Positions 1-7,736 of a stretch of DNA of 64,000 nucleotides are shown in pieces. Position 1 is the first letter of the stretch. Each line of letters opens with the position of its first letter. The stretch is from assembly GCF_018141425.1 (NCBI RefSeq), contig NZ_CP058561.1, forward strand, positions 4,960,001 through 5,024,000, written 5' to 3'. Both the position numbers and the translations under genes were made by a program. Under the pieces are notes generated by a model. The model worked only from the letters and a program-made list of their open reading frames with translations, was not told the origin of the DNA and made no database searches. Source of the stretch: Vallitalea guaymasensis. Its GTDB lineage: Bacteria; Bacillota; Clostridia; Lachnospirales; Vallitaleaceae.

Positions 1-2
1 TA

Positions 3-254
3 TTTAAGAAACTAAAAAGAAGAAAACATATTAGGGATGTTTATTTTTTGACGTGTATAGAAGAATCAAAAAATCCTATGGAAATATTATTATCAACTGA
101 ATTATATAGATTGGAAGATAAGGGTAATGATATATTAATAATAGGTATTGCTAAGGGCAGGGATAATGCATTTGAATTAGTAAGAGACATATATGATGAT
201 GTATACACCAGCTCTTCTACTGTTAACTTAAAATCGTATTTTAAGACAAGCTGA
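3..254 (+). CDS. C-terminal part of an unidentified protein (cut by window start)
   Basis: The reading frame is open from the first bases of the window to the stop at 252-254, so this is the last 83 codons of a longer gene whose start lies upstream. The visible part is a charged, soluble-looking segment (basic start KKLKRRKH, then alternating short hydrophobic stretches) with no motif I can name. An internal TTG at 48 has no Shine-Dalgarno sequence and is unlikely to be the true start. It lies 42 bases upstream of the DUF1461 membrane protein on the same strand and may share its transcript. Function unknown. Confidence 0.6.
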   Translation, partial: FKKLKRRKHIRDVYFLTCIEESKNPMEILLSTELYRLEDKGNDILIIGIAKGRDNAFELVRDIYDDVYTSSSTVNLKSYFKTS

Positions 255-296
255 TATTATATCACGATAAAAGATAAATAAAGGAATGGGGATTCT

Positions 297-986
297 ATGA
301 AATGCTTGAATATTGGTGTTAGTATTATAATTGGAGTTTTACTATTTTTTGTTTTGTTATTTACTTCAGCAGAAGTTATAGCATATAATATTAATCATTA
401 TCAATGGCAGTATGAAAGACATGACATTCCAGAACAAACAAACATGAGTCTCGACGAACTAACTAAAGTTACTAAAAATATGATAGCCTATCTAAAAGAC
501 TCTAGAAAAACACTGGATATGAAAGCTGTTATAGATGGGAAAGAACAAGAGGTTTTTGGCGAACGTGAAAAAAGCCACATGGTTGATGTTAAGAAGTTAT
601 TTGTTATAGGTACATATATGAGAAACATTAGTTTTATTATACTTGTTATAGCCATTGGTTATATGGTTTTCAGAAATAAGAAGTTGCTTACCATTACATT
701 TTCTATGGTTAAATATGTATTTGCTGTAATAATTATGTTAATATTAATACTAAGTGGTTTATTATTAATTGATTTCAATAAATATTTTACTATATTTCAT
801 GAAATATTTTTCTCTAATGATTTATGGTTATTGGATCCTAAGACAGATATTCTAATCAATATAGTGCCAGAAATATTTTTCTTCCAAACAGCTATGATTA
901 TATTAGGAATCTTTGTTGTAAGTGTTGTTGTAACACTTGTTATCATTGAAGTAGCAAAGAAAAAATTGATTAGACATTATCATTAA
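297..986 (+). CDS. DUF1461 / TIGR01906-type integral membrane protein
   Basis: A 229-residue membrane protein. It has one transmembrane helix at about residues 5-30 and an extracytoplasmic segment of about 75 residues with a cluster of charged residues (GKEQEVFGEREKSHM). Three further helices follow at about 107-125, 135-155 and 195-220, then a basic tail. Length, topology and the loop pattern match the TIGR01906/DUF1461 family, which is widespread in Firmicutes and has no assigned biochemical function. The ATG at 297 follows a GGAATGGGG Shine-Dalgarno region. It is followed after 32 bases by the DUF2953 gene, so the two may be cotranscribed. Confidence 0.75.
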   Translation: MKCLNIGVSIIIGVLLFFVLLFTSAEVIAYNINHYQWQYERHDIPEQTNMSLDELTKVTKNMIAYLKDSRKTLDMKAVIDGKEQEVFGEREKSHMVDVKKLFVIGTYMRNISFIILVIAIGYMVFRNKKLLTITFSMVKYVFAVIIMLILILSGLLLIDFNKYFTIFHEIFFSNDLWLLDPKTDILINIVPEIFFFQTAMIILGIFVVSVVVTLVIIEVAKKKLIRHYH

Positions 987-1018
987 GAATATAAAATAAG
1001 GTATACAGGTGGTTAATT

Positions 1019-1888
1019 ATGTTAGCTATATTACTTGGAATATTAAAAATTTTTTTATATATAATATTGTTTATAATACTATTTGTGGTATTATGTATAT
1101 TAACTATACTGTTTGTGCCAATAAGATATAGTGCCCAAGGTGAAAAATATGATACAATAAAGCTGGATGTGAAAGTTAATTGGTTGCTTCACATCATATC
1201 CTTTAAGTATCATATGGATGAAGATACCAAAATGAGCCTAAAAATTTTTGGTAAAGACATTATGGCAGAAAAGAAACATAAAAAGGTAAAAAAAGTTAAT
1301 AATAAAAAGAGTAGGAAAAAACAAAAGAAAAAAGACATTAGAGTTAAATCAGATAATGAAATAAAAGAAGACAACAATGACAAAGTAAAGTTAGATGACA
1401 AGGTTAATCAACAAAGTGAAGAATTAAATAAGAAGAGAGTTAAAAAAAGTAGTAAAAGAAAAGAAAAAAAGACAAAGAAGAAAAAGAATAAAGATAGTAA
1501 AGGTAAAGACAAGGTAGCAAGTAAATGGAAACAAATATACAGTACCATAAAAGATTTTATCAAAGATGAAGAAAATCGGGCTGTCATTAAAATGATAAAA
1601 GATAAAGTTCTAAAAATGATAAAACACATTTTACCTAAGAAATTCGAGTCTAAGTTGATTATTGGTACTGGTGATCCAGCTTCAACAGGATATGTAGTAG
1701 GTGCAGTAAGTATATTATATACTGTTACTGGTAATAAATTAAAGGTTGTCCCTGATTTCAATGAGAAAATATTTCAAGGATGTTTTTATGGAAAAGGGAA
1801 AATATATTTAATTGTGCTGCTAAAAAATACATTAAGTATTATTTTAGATAAAAGAGTAAGAAAAATATATAAAACATATAAGGTATAA
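1019..1888 (+). CDS. DUF2953 membrane-anchored protein with Lys-rich insert
   Basis: A 289-residue protein with a strongly hydrophobic N-terminal helix (about residues 3-34) and then the DUF2953 start pattern (KLDVKVNWLLHIISFKY, residues about 50-66). A highly charged, Lys/Asp/Glu-rich low-complexity segment covers about 80-165. The C-terminal part (about 205-289, KLIIGTGDPASTGYVVGA) is the conserved second half of DUF2953. The family is typical of endospore formers and is usually found directly upstream of ytfJ/gerW, as here. Function is unknown. The long lysine-rich linker produces open antisense frames that I regard as shadows. Confidence 0.8.
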   Translation: MLAILLGILKIFLYIILFIILFVVLCILTILFVPIRYSAQGEKYDTIKLDVKVNWLLHIISFKYHMDEDTKMSLKIFGKDIMAEKKHKKVKKVNNKKSRKKQKKKDIRVKSDNEIKEDNNDKVKLDDKVNQQSEELNKKRVKKSSKRKEKKTKKKKNKDSKGKDKVASKWKQIYSTIKDFIKDEENRAVIKMIKDKVLKMIKHILPKKFESKLIIGTGDPASTGYVVGAVSILYTVTGNKLKVVPDFNEKIFQGCFYGKGKIYLIVLLKNTLSIILDKRVRKIYKTYKV

Positions 1889-1925
1889 AAAATAGTATAT
1901 CTAATGAACTTAAGGAGGAAAATAA

Positions 1926-2324
1926 ATGGAATCAAATTTTAAAAAAACTGTGGAATCATTATTTAATGGAATGGAAAATTTCGTTTCTACAAAAACAGTA
2001 GTGGGCGAAGCCATTAATATTGGGAATACTATAATATTACCATTGGTTGATGTTTCATTTGGTGTAGGTGCAGGGGCTTCTGAAGAAGCAAAAGAAAAAA
2101 CAAAAGGTGTTGGTGGAGGAGCCTTAGGTGCTAAGATTAGTCCAAGTGCTGTTCTAGTAATACAAGATGGTCAAACAAGATTAGTTAATGTTAAAAATCA
2201 AGATAGCTTAACTAAAATAATTGACATGGTTCCTAACATAATGGATAAATTTACTGCAAAAAAGAAAGATAATGTGAAGGAAGAAAAAATAACAAAAGAA
2301 GAATATCCAGAAGATGAGGAATAA
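1926..2324 (+). CDS. ytfJ: Spore protein GerW/YtfJ family
   Basis: A 132-residue protein of the GerW (YtfJ) family, found in spore formers and linked in Bacillus to spore germination. The family core is clear. It runs from residues 1-60 (VESLFNGMENF, then VVGEAINIGNTIILPLVDVS), through the glycine-rich block GVGAGA...GVGGGALGAKISPSAVLVI, to the C-terminal helix TKIIDMVPNIMDKF. A short acidic tail is variable. The start has a strong AAGGAGG Shine-Dalgarno seven bases upstream. Its position straight after a DUF2953 gene matches the conserved sporulation pair, which supports assigning the host as a spore former. Confidence 0.9.
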   Translation: MESNFKKTVESLFNGMENFVSTKTVVGEAINIGNTIILPLVDVSFGVGAGASEEAKEKTKGVGGGALGAKISPSAVLVIQDGQTRLVNVKNQDSLTKIIDMVPNIMDKFTAKKKDNVKEEKITKEEYPEDEE

Positions 2325-2334
2325 TATTTATATT

Positions 2335-2392
2335 ATAAGCCTAATTAAATAATTGCTATAGAGCCAGCAGTATTTAGTTGTATTAGGCTTAT
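2335..2392 (+). terminator. Candidate terminator after ytfJ
   Basis: An 11-bp perfect inverted repeat, ataagcctaat at 2335-2345 and attaggcttat at 2382-2392, encloses a 36-base loop that can fold further (gctatagagccagc). Only a weak T-rich tail follows, so termination may be partial. Confidence 0.5.
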
Positions 2393-2409
2393 TAAATCAA
2401 GGAAAATGT

Positions 2410-2450
2410 ATTGAACTTATTGCAATGATATATAGATGTTCAAGTTCAAT
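2410..2450. promoter_or_regulatory. Inverted repeat upstream of the SleB-type gene
   Basis: attgaactt (2410-2418) is repeated in inverse orientation as aagttcaat (2442-2450), just ahead of the Shine-Dalgarno of the gene at 2471. It could be an operator or a 5' UTR hairpin. No clear -35/-10 pair was identified. Confidence 0.3.
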
Positions 2451-2470
2451 ATATATAGGAGAAAATTCTA

Positions 2471-3301
2471 ATGAAAAAATTATGTAAAACATTAATATGT
2501 TTATGTATGAGTTCCATTATTTTATTCAACGTTCCAGTATTAGCGATAGATAAAGTTCCCCCAATATCAGTAAAAGTTAATGATAATTATATTATCATGG
2601 ATACTGAACCAATCATGATGAATGATACCGTGTATGTACCCCTAAGATCCGTAGCCAATGCTCTAAGTGCAGAGGTTCTATGGGATGGCGATACACATAA
2701 GATAACAATCAATGAAGCAGATAATAAGATTGAGTTATCTACAGATTCTAATATTGCAAGTATTAATGGTGAGCAATATGAACTTGAAATTGCACCACCA
2801 GTAGTAGATGATAGAACTATGGTTCCTATCAGATTTTTTGCCGAAGGTATGAACTGTACAGTAAATTGGAACAAGAAAGTATATACTGTAGAAATACTTA
2901 GAGAAAATCTTGTGGTTCCAGCTACTAGCCTCCTTGACAGAGGTTATACAGACGAAGACTTGATTTTATTAGCCAAGATAATCACTGTTGAGGTTAACTA
3001 TATAAGCTTTGATGCTAAGATTGCTGTAGCTAATGTTGTCATAAACAGAAAAAATAATCCAGAGTTTCCTAGTACAATAAAAGGCGTTATCTATGACAAG
3101 ACATATTGTGTACAATTTCCCCCAGCTCACAAAGCTAGTTTTGCAGAGAAAGAACCAACAACAGATTGTATCATTGCGGCTAAAATGGCTTTAGAGGGAG
3201 TAAATAACATAGATAAATGTTTGTTTTTCAATCATAGACCTTTCAAATCCAAATCAAAAGACTTTTATAAAAAAATAGATACTGAGTATTTCTATTATTA
3301 A
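2471..3301 (+). CDS. Secreted stalk-domain protein with SleB-type cell wall hydrolase domain
   Basis: A 276-residue exported protein. A signal peptide (residues 1-25, ending in VLA) is followed by a copper-amine-oxidase-N-like 'stalk' domain (about 30-145; the repeated pattern NDTVYVPLRSVANALSA and DDRTMVPIRFFAEGMNC is diagnostic). The last 110 residues are a Hydrolase_2/SleB-like domain (LLAKIITVEVNYISFDAKIA, then VANVVINRKNNPEFPSTIKG, later FFNHRPFKSKSKDFYKK). Such domains are peptidoglycan lytic enzymes acting in spore cortex germination or cell wall turnover. The stalk domain probably mediates attachment to the wall. SleB-type enzymes next to ytfJ fit a spore role, but this one could act on vegetative peptidoglycan. 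Confidence 0.85.
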   Translation: MKKLCKTLICLCMSSIILFNVPVLAIDKVPPISVKVNDNYIIMDTEPIMMNDTVYVPLRSVANALSAEVLWDGDTHKITINEADNKIELSTDSNIASINGEQYELEIAPPVVDDRTMVPIRFFAEGMNCTVNWNKKVYTVEILRENLVVPATSLLDRGYTDEDLILLAKIITVEVNYISFDAKIAVANVVINRKNNPEFPSTIKGVIYDKTYCVQFPPAHKASFAEKEPTTDCIIAAKMALEGVNNIDKCLFFNHRPFKSKSKDFYKKIDTEYFYY

Positions 3302-3399
3302 TATAAGAGGTATAATAAATAGGTGTTATGATGCCTATCAATTAGATATAGTTATAATATGTAAACCCATAACATATTTTTTACAGAGGGGTGGTCAAT

Positions 3400-3633
3400 A
3401 TGAGTAAGAAGTTTGCACCTATTTTTATAACAGTATTATTATGTCTGATAAATGTGCTCATGTTATATGGCTTTTCATTTAATGCAATCATTTCAGGCAT
3501 TCTAATAGTTCAAATTATTGGAGTAATATTTGCTATAGGTATAATATGGGTGATTATTGCACTTATAGTAAATCTTATAAGAAGACTAGACGAATTAAAG
3601 GAGGAAAATGAAGATGATCTTAGTAAATACTGA
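3400..3633 (+). CDS. Small two-helix membrane protein
   Basis: A 77-residue protein with two transmembrane helices (about residues 5-27 and 34-60) and a short charged C-terminus (RRLDELKEENEDD). The ATG at 3400 is preferred because GAGGGGTGG ends six bases upstream; a GTG at 3391 lies inside that Shine-Dalgarno. No family recognised. Its end overlaps the start of the YbjQ gene by 26 bases in another frame, so the two are translationally coupled and probably work in the same context. Confidence 0.7.
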   Translation: MSKKFAPIFITVLLCLINVLMLYGFSFNAIISGILIVQIIGVIFAIGIIWVIIALIVNLIRRLDELKEENEDDLSKY

Positions 3634-3928
3634 TTACATCTCAGGAAAACAACTAGAAACACTATCAATCGTCAAAGGTTCCACTATTCAATCTAAACAT
3701 GTTGGTAAAGATATTATGAGTTCATTTAAAACAATTGTTGGTGGTGAACTTGGTGCTTACAATAAAATGATGAATGAAGCAAGAGCTTTAGCTACAAAAC
3801 GTATGGTTGAAGAAGCCACAGCTCTAAATGCAGATGGTATAGTTAATATCAGATATGCTTCTAGTGCTATCATGCAAGGCGCTGCTGAAGTTATTGCATA
3901 TGGAACAGCAGTTAAATTCGTAGAATAA
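3608..3928 (+). CDS. ybjQ: YbjQ / UPF0145 family protein
   Basis: A 106-residue protein of the UPF0145/YbjQ family, a small oligomeric fold sometimes called a heavy-metal-binding domain although the function is not settled. Family landmarks are an N-terminal beta strand with ISGKQLETLSIVKG, the central IVGGELGAYNKMMNEARALA helix and the NADGIVNIRY...VIAYGTAVKF end. Two in-frame ATGs (3608 and 3614) follow AAGGAGG; either is possible. The gene overlaps the end of the upstream small membrane protein. In other genomes YbjQ proteins often sit with small membrane proteins, matching this pair. Confidence 0.85.
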   Translation: MKMILVNTDYISGKQLETLSIVKGSTIQSKHVGKDIMSSFKTIVGGELGAYNKMMNEARALATKRMVEEATALNADGIVNIRYASSAIMQGAAEVIAYGTAVKFVE

Positions 3929-3934
3929 TATAAG

Positions 3935-3958
3935 TCTAGGCATCTTGCCTAGATTTTT
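3935..3958 (+). terminator. Intrinsic terminator after ybjQ
   Basis: A perfect 8-bp stem (tctaggca / tgcctaga) with a three-base loop is followed at once by five T residues. This is a compact rho-independent terminator. Confidence 0.85.
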
Positions 3959-4048
3959 CTTATATTATAGGGTAGTCCTTATTTTTAAGCCTATAAAGCA
4001 TAAGTGTTTGTAAAACAACGAAATTTTAGTAGAAAGGATACGAAAATT

Positions 4049-4939
4049 ATGTACTCACATGTAGATTGTATAGCTTGTATAATTAATAAAGCTAATCAAC
4101 TGGCTGACAAATATATTGAAGACAAAAAAGAGAAATATAAATTCATGAACAAGGTTCTATTGGAAGTGGCTGATACTGAATATGAAAAAACAGCACCTTA
4201 CATAAGCACTAAGGTAATGAGAATATTACATAACCTTACAGGGGTTGATGACTTTTATAAAGAAGAGAAGAAACTTTTCAATGAAAAATTATTAGCTATG
4301 GAAGATAATATTAAGGCAATGCTTGATGATTCCGACCATAGATTCCTAGATGCTATAAGAATAGCTATGGCTGGTAATATAGTTGATTTTGGAGCTCTTG
4401 ACAATATTACTATGGAACTTGTTGAAGATATCATCAAAAGAACGATGGATAGTAAGATTGACAAAGAGGTTTATGATAAATTCTATAAGGAATTATCTAA
4501 TGCAAAAGAAATATTATATCTAGGAGATAATACAGGCGAAATTGTTTTTGATAAAATCTTGATGGAAGAACTTAAAAAAGAATTTCCAGATATAACAATC
4601 TATTTTGCAACAAGAGGTAAACCAGCACTTAATGATGCTATTGAAGAAGATGCCTATTTTGTTGGTATAGATAAACATGCTAAAATAATCAATAATGGTA
4701 CAGATATTCCTGGTACAGATTTAGATGAAGTGTCTGACGATTTCAAAGAGGTATTTTATAATAAAGCAGATATGATTATCTCCAAGGGACAAGGTAATTT
4801 TGAGACATTATCTGGTAGCGGTCATAACATTTTCTATTTATTCTTATGTAAATGTGACATGATAACTAAGAGACTCAACATAGATAAGTTATCAGCAATG
4901 TTCTTATACGAAAAGGATATCGATAAAACTTTATTTTAG
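4049..4939 (+). CDS. DUF89 / ARMT1-like damage-control phosphatase family protein
   Basis: A 296-residue DUF89 protein. Members are metal-dependent phosphatases proposed to remove damaged sugar phosphates or other aberrant phosphorylated metabolites. Residues 1-15 carry the typical start MYSHVDCIACIINKA with a CxxC pair. The mid-region has the conserved LGDNTGEIVFDKILMEEL (metal and phosphate site Asp and Asn). Downstream there are TRGKPALNDA, the GTDIPGTDLDEVS block and SKGQGNFETLSG, all family hallmarks. The ATG at 4049 is chosen because it matches the family N-terminus and follows AGAAAGGA; an upstream GTG frame would add unrelated residues. It stands alone between a terminator and the DUF2680 gene. 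Confidence 0.88.
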   Translation: MYSHVDCIACIINKANQLADKYIEDKKEKYKFMNKVLLEVADTEYEKTAPYISTKVMRILHNLTGVDDFYKEEKKLFNEKLLAMEDNIKAMLDDSDHRFLDAIRIAMAGNIVDFGALDNITMELVEDIIKRTMDSKIDKEVYDKFYKELSNAKEILYLGDNTGEIVFDKILMEELKKEFPDITIYFATRGKPALNDAIEEDAYFVGIDKHAKIINNGTDIPGTDLDEVSDDFKEVFYNKADMIISKGQGNFETLSGSGHNIFYLFLCKCDMITKRLNIDKLSAMFLYEKDIDKTLF

Positions 4940-4969
4940 ATTTTCTTATTTCTTCATAACTTTTTCATA

Positions 4970-4995
4970 TTGTTATTTTATAATTACAATAACAA
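4970..4995 (+). promoter_or_regulatory. Candidate promoter/operator of the DUF2680 gene
   Basis: TATAAT lies at 4979-4984, 33 bases ahead of the gene at 5017, but no convincing -35 is seen. An 8-bp inverted repeat, ttgttatt (4970-4977) and aataacaa (4988-4995), straddles the -10, as an operator would. Confidence 0.4.
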
Positions 4996-5016
4996 ATCAA
5001 AAAGGAGGAAATATAT

Positions 5017-5475
5017 ATGAAAAAAACAAAATTAATCACATTCGGTTTGTTAGGATCACTATTAGTAGGAATGGCAGCATTTGCAGCTACTCCAGCACAA
5101 ATTTATTCAGAGCTTACTGGAGTGACAGAAGAAGAAGCTTATGAATTAAGACAAGAAGGTAAAACTTTCGGTGAATTAGCTAAGGAAAATGAAGTCTATG
5201 ATGAATTTGTAGAGAAGATGGTAGACGAAAAAACAGCCTTGATTGAAGAGAAAGTAGAGCAAGGTCAGTTAACTAGAGAAGAAGCTGACGAATTTATAGC
5301 AAATCTAAAAGAAAATGCTGGTAATTGTGATCCAAGTAATCCACAGAGATTAGGACAGAAAATTGGTCTAGGCCGTGGAATGGGAAATGGTCGAGGTGCA
5401 TGTAATGGTACTGGTAATGGCTATGGCAGAGGCAATGGCGGTAGAGGATTAGGCTATGGAAGAGGAGCTAAATAA
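5017..5475 (+). CDS. Secreted DUF2680-type protein with Gly/Arg-rich tail
   Basis: A 152-residue exported protein. The signal peptide covers residues 1-23 (cleavage after AFA). A helical DUF2680-like domain follows (about 26-98; ELTGVTEEEAYELRQEGKT, then LTREEADEFIANL). The tail (about 114-152) is almost entirely Gly, Arg, Asn and Tyr (GLGRGMGNGRG, GRGNGGRGLGYGRG), with Cys104 and Cys129 the only cysteines. DUF2680 proteins are clostridial, secreted and of unknown role. It is followed by its own terminator and then a two-component system whose sensor loop has a similar Gly/Met-rich stretch, so it may be a ligand reservoir or target of that system (inference). Strong AAAGGAGGA Shine-Dalgarno. 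Confidence 0.8.
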   Translation: MKKTKLITFGLLGSLLVGMAAFAATPAQIYSELTGVTEEEAYELRQEGKTFGELAKENEVYDEFVEKMVDEKTALIEEKVEQGQLTREEADEFIANLKENAGNCDPSNPQRLGQKIGLGRGMGNGRGACNGTGNGYGRGNGGRGLGYGRGAK

Positions 5476-5496
5476 TATACTTAATTCAAAAGATGC

Positions 5497-5522
5497 AAAA
5501 AGCAGCTTATAGCTGCTTTTTT
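5497..5522 (+). terminator. Intrinsic terminator after the DUF2680 gene
   Basis: aaaaagcagct (5497-5507) pairs perfectly with agctgcttttt (5511-5521) around a TAT loop, and the 3' arm is itself the T-run. It can act in both directions. Confidence 0.9.
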
Positions 5523-5614
5523 GCATATATAAAGGTAATTTGATAGAATATAATAAAAGTATTATTTATCTATTAACATCCAAAGACTTGATGACTATAT
5601 GAAAGGGAAAAAAG

Positions 5615-6316
5615 ATGGAAGAAAAAATACTTGTTATAGATGATGAACATGGATTGTTGGAAGTAGTGGAAGCATATCTTAAAAAAGACGGTTATGAGGT
5701 TTTTACTGCTGATAATGGAAAAGAAGGATTATCCCTCTATAAAAATATAGCCCCGGATTTTATAATATTAGATTTGATGCTTCCTGATTTATCTGGTGAA
5801 AAGATTTGTGAAATAATAAGGGAAGAATCAGATGTACCTATACTAATGCTTACTGCAAAAAGTATGGAAGATGATAAAATAAGAGGGTTAGCACTTGGTG
5901 CAGATGATTACTTGACTAAGCCTTTCAGTCCTAGGGAATTGGTTATGAGGGTTAAGGCAATACTTAGACGTACTTATAAAAAAACTAATATTAATAATGA
6001 TAATATCATATCATTCAATAATAAAGATATAATAATTGATAAAGAAGAGCACATTGTTAAAAAAGCTGGAGATGTACTTAATATTACTCCTAATGAATAT
6101 GAAATACTATTACTTTTTGTTAGAAATCCAAACAAAGTTTTCACTAGATCTCAAATAATAGATGCAGCACTAGGTTATGAATTTGTAGGCTATGATAGAA
6201 CTATTGATGCACATATAAAAAACCTCCGTAAAAAACTGGAAGATGATATAAAAAAACCTGGATATCTTTTGACTGTTTATGGTGTAGGTTATAAGTTTAA
6301 AGGCAAACAGGACTAG
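5615..6316 (+). CDS. OmpR-family response regulator
   Basis: A 233-residue DNA-binding response regulator. The receiver domain (1-115) has the acidic pocket (DDE at 9-11), phospho-acceptor Asp53 (FIILDLMLPD), the LTAK switch threonine and Lys102 in DYLTKPF. The OmpR/PhoB winged helix occupies about 130-230 (NITPNEYEILLLF, TRSQIIDAALG, DRTIDAHIKNLRKKLE, LTVYGVGYKF). The gene ends 16 bases before the kinase gene, so the two form one operon. It most likely controls the DUF2680 gene upstream and possibly the NRPS gene that follows the kinase, but no repeat-type binding site was identified with certainty. Confidence 0.95.
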   Translation: MEEKILVIDDEHGLLEVVEAYLKKDGYEVFTADNGKEGLSLYKNIAPDFIILDLMLPDLSGEKICEIIREESDVPILMLTAKSMEDDKIRGLALGADDYLTKPFSPRELVMRVKAILRRTYKKTNINNDNIISFNNKDIIIDKEEHIVKKAGDVLNITPNEYEILLLFVRNPNKVFTRSQIIDAALGYEFVGYDRTIDAHIKNLRKKLEDDIKKPGYLLTVYGVGYKFKGKQD

Positions 6317-6332
6317 AAATGGGTGTGAGATA

Positions 6333-7703
6333 ATGATAAGTCTCAGTAAGAGAATAATGAAAAATTCTATAGTGATATCATTGATTACAGTAATAGTTAT
6401 TATCATATTATCTAATATTGGAATAAAATATTATTTTACTGATTACGTATTGGAGCAAAACAAAGTTGATAATGAAGAAATAATAACCTATGTTAATACT
6501 AGTATTGAGAATGATGGCATTATTGATAGTAGAGAGCTATCCTATCTGAAACAGCAAGCACATTTTAAGAATGTGGAGATTGTTTTGCAAGATATAGATA
6601 GGGAAGTTATATTTGTCAGCAGTATGGGAATGGGTAAAGGCATGGGAATGGGTAACGCTATGCATAAAGAGTCTTTTAAGGAAGACTATACCTATTTGGA
6701 GAAACAATTGAGTTATGAAGGTGAAACAATCGGATATCTCAGTATAGGCCATTATAAAAACATTATCACTGCAAAAGAAGATAATGATTTCATATATACG
6801 ATTAACATATTATATGTAATCTCATTTTTTATAGCTGTGCTGCTTGCTATTTTTTTAAGCTTATTACTTGTAAGAAGACTTACACGTCCTATTATTGAGA
6901 TAAAGGATAGCACCCATAATATATCAAAAGGCAATTATGAACGTGTAAAATCAATAAAAACTGATACAAAAGAATTAAACGAATTGGCAACTTCTATTGA
7001 AGAATTAGCAAGGCAACTCAGTGAACAAGAACAACTGAGAAAAAGACTGAGCAACGATATTTCCCATGAACTTAGAAGTCCTCTGGCAGTACTTAGGAGC
7101 CAAATAGAAGCATTGATGGATGGTGTTCTAGAGCCATCACCAGAGAGACTTGCCAAATTGAATGATGAGATTGTGAGAATGACCAAACTAATTAACGACC
7201 TCAATGAATTAGTGATAGTTGAGAGTGAGCACCTAAGACTTAATACCAGTAAGGTAAATCTTGAAAATGAGCTGTCAACTATAATTGAAGGATTCATACC
7301 ACTGATGGATAGTAAAGATATAAAGCTTATGGGTCAATTAGAAAAAGATATATTTATTAATGGAGATAGAGATAGATTGAAACAGATATTCGTAAATCTG
7401 CTAACCAATGCTTATAAATATACTAATAGGGGAGGCAGTATAAAAGTTACATTGACAAAAAGCACAGATGAAGCCATAATTAGATTTATTGATTCTGGTA
7501 TAGGAATCAGAAAAGAAGATTTAACATATGTATTTCAACGATTTTATAGAGGTGATGAATCAAGGAGTAGGAAGACAGGCGGTGCTGGTATAGGATTGTC
7601 CATAGTTAAGGAATTGGTGAAAGCACATGGAGGTATAATAACAGTTGACTCTGAACTTGGAAAAGGGTCTACATTTACTATAAAATTCAAGTTAGCCACT
7701 TAA
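6333..7703 (+). CDS. BaeS/PhoR-type sensor histidine kinase with Gly/Met-rich sensor loop
   Basis: A 456-residue membrane kinase. Helices at about 12-32 and 155-180 flank an extracytoplasmic domain of about 120 residues. HAMP follows (about 181-235; RRLTRPIIEIKDSTHNISKG), then HisKA with His245 in NDISHELRSPLAVL, and HATPase with N (FVNLLTNAYKYT), G1 (IDSGIGI), F (FQRFYRG) and G2 (GGAGIGLSIVKEL) boxes. The sensor domain has an unusual Met/Gly run at 98-110 (MGMGKGMGMGNAM). Met-rich extracellular stretches often bind soft metals, but that is inference. It is 16 bases from the response regulator and 33 bases ahead of the NRPS gene, with no terminator seen in either gap. Confidence 0.93.
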   Translation: MISLSKRIMKNSIVISLITVIVIIILSNIGIKYYFTDYVLEQNKVDNEEIITYVNTSIENDGIIDSRELSYLKQQAHFKNVEIVLQDIDREVIFVSSMGMGKGMGMGNAMHKESFKEDYTYLEKQLSYEGETIGYLSIGHYKNIITAKEDNDFIYTINILYVISFFIAVLLAIFLSLLLVRRLTRPIIEIKDSTHNISKGNYERVKSIKTDTKELNELATSIEELARQLSEQEQLRKRLSNDISHELRSPLAVLRSQIEALMDGVLEPSPERLAKLNDEIVRMTKLINDLNELVIVESEHLRLNTSKVNLENELSTIIEGFIPLMDSKDIKLMGQLEKDIFINGDRDRLKQIFVNLLTNAYKYTNRGGSIKVTLTKSTDEAIIRFIDSGIGIRKEDLTYVFQRFYRGDESRSRKTGGAGIGLSIVKELVKAHGGIITVDSELGKGSTFTIKFKLAT

Positions 7704-7736
7704 AATAATCTTAAGTAATGGGGGAAGAGTATAGAT

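Noticed and set aside
1210-1761. Two long antisense open frames within the DUF2953 gene
   Set aside because: They mirror the Lys-rich low-complexity coding segment (poly-Lys gives poly-Phe/Leu in antisense) and have no ribosome sites.
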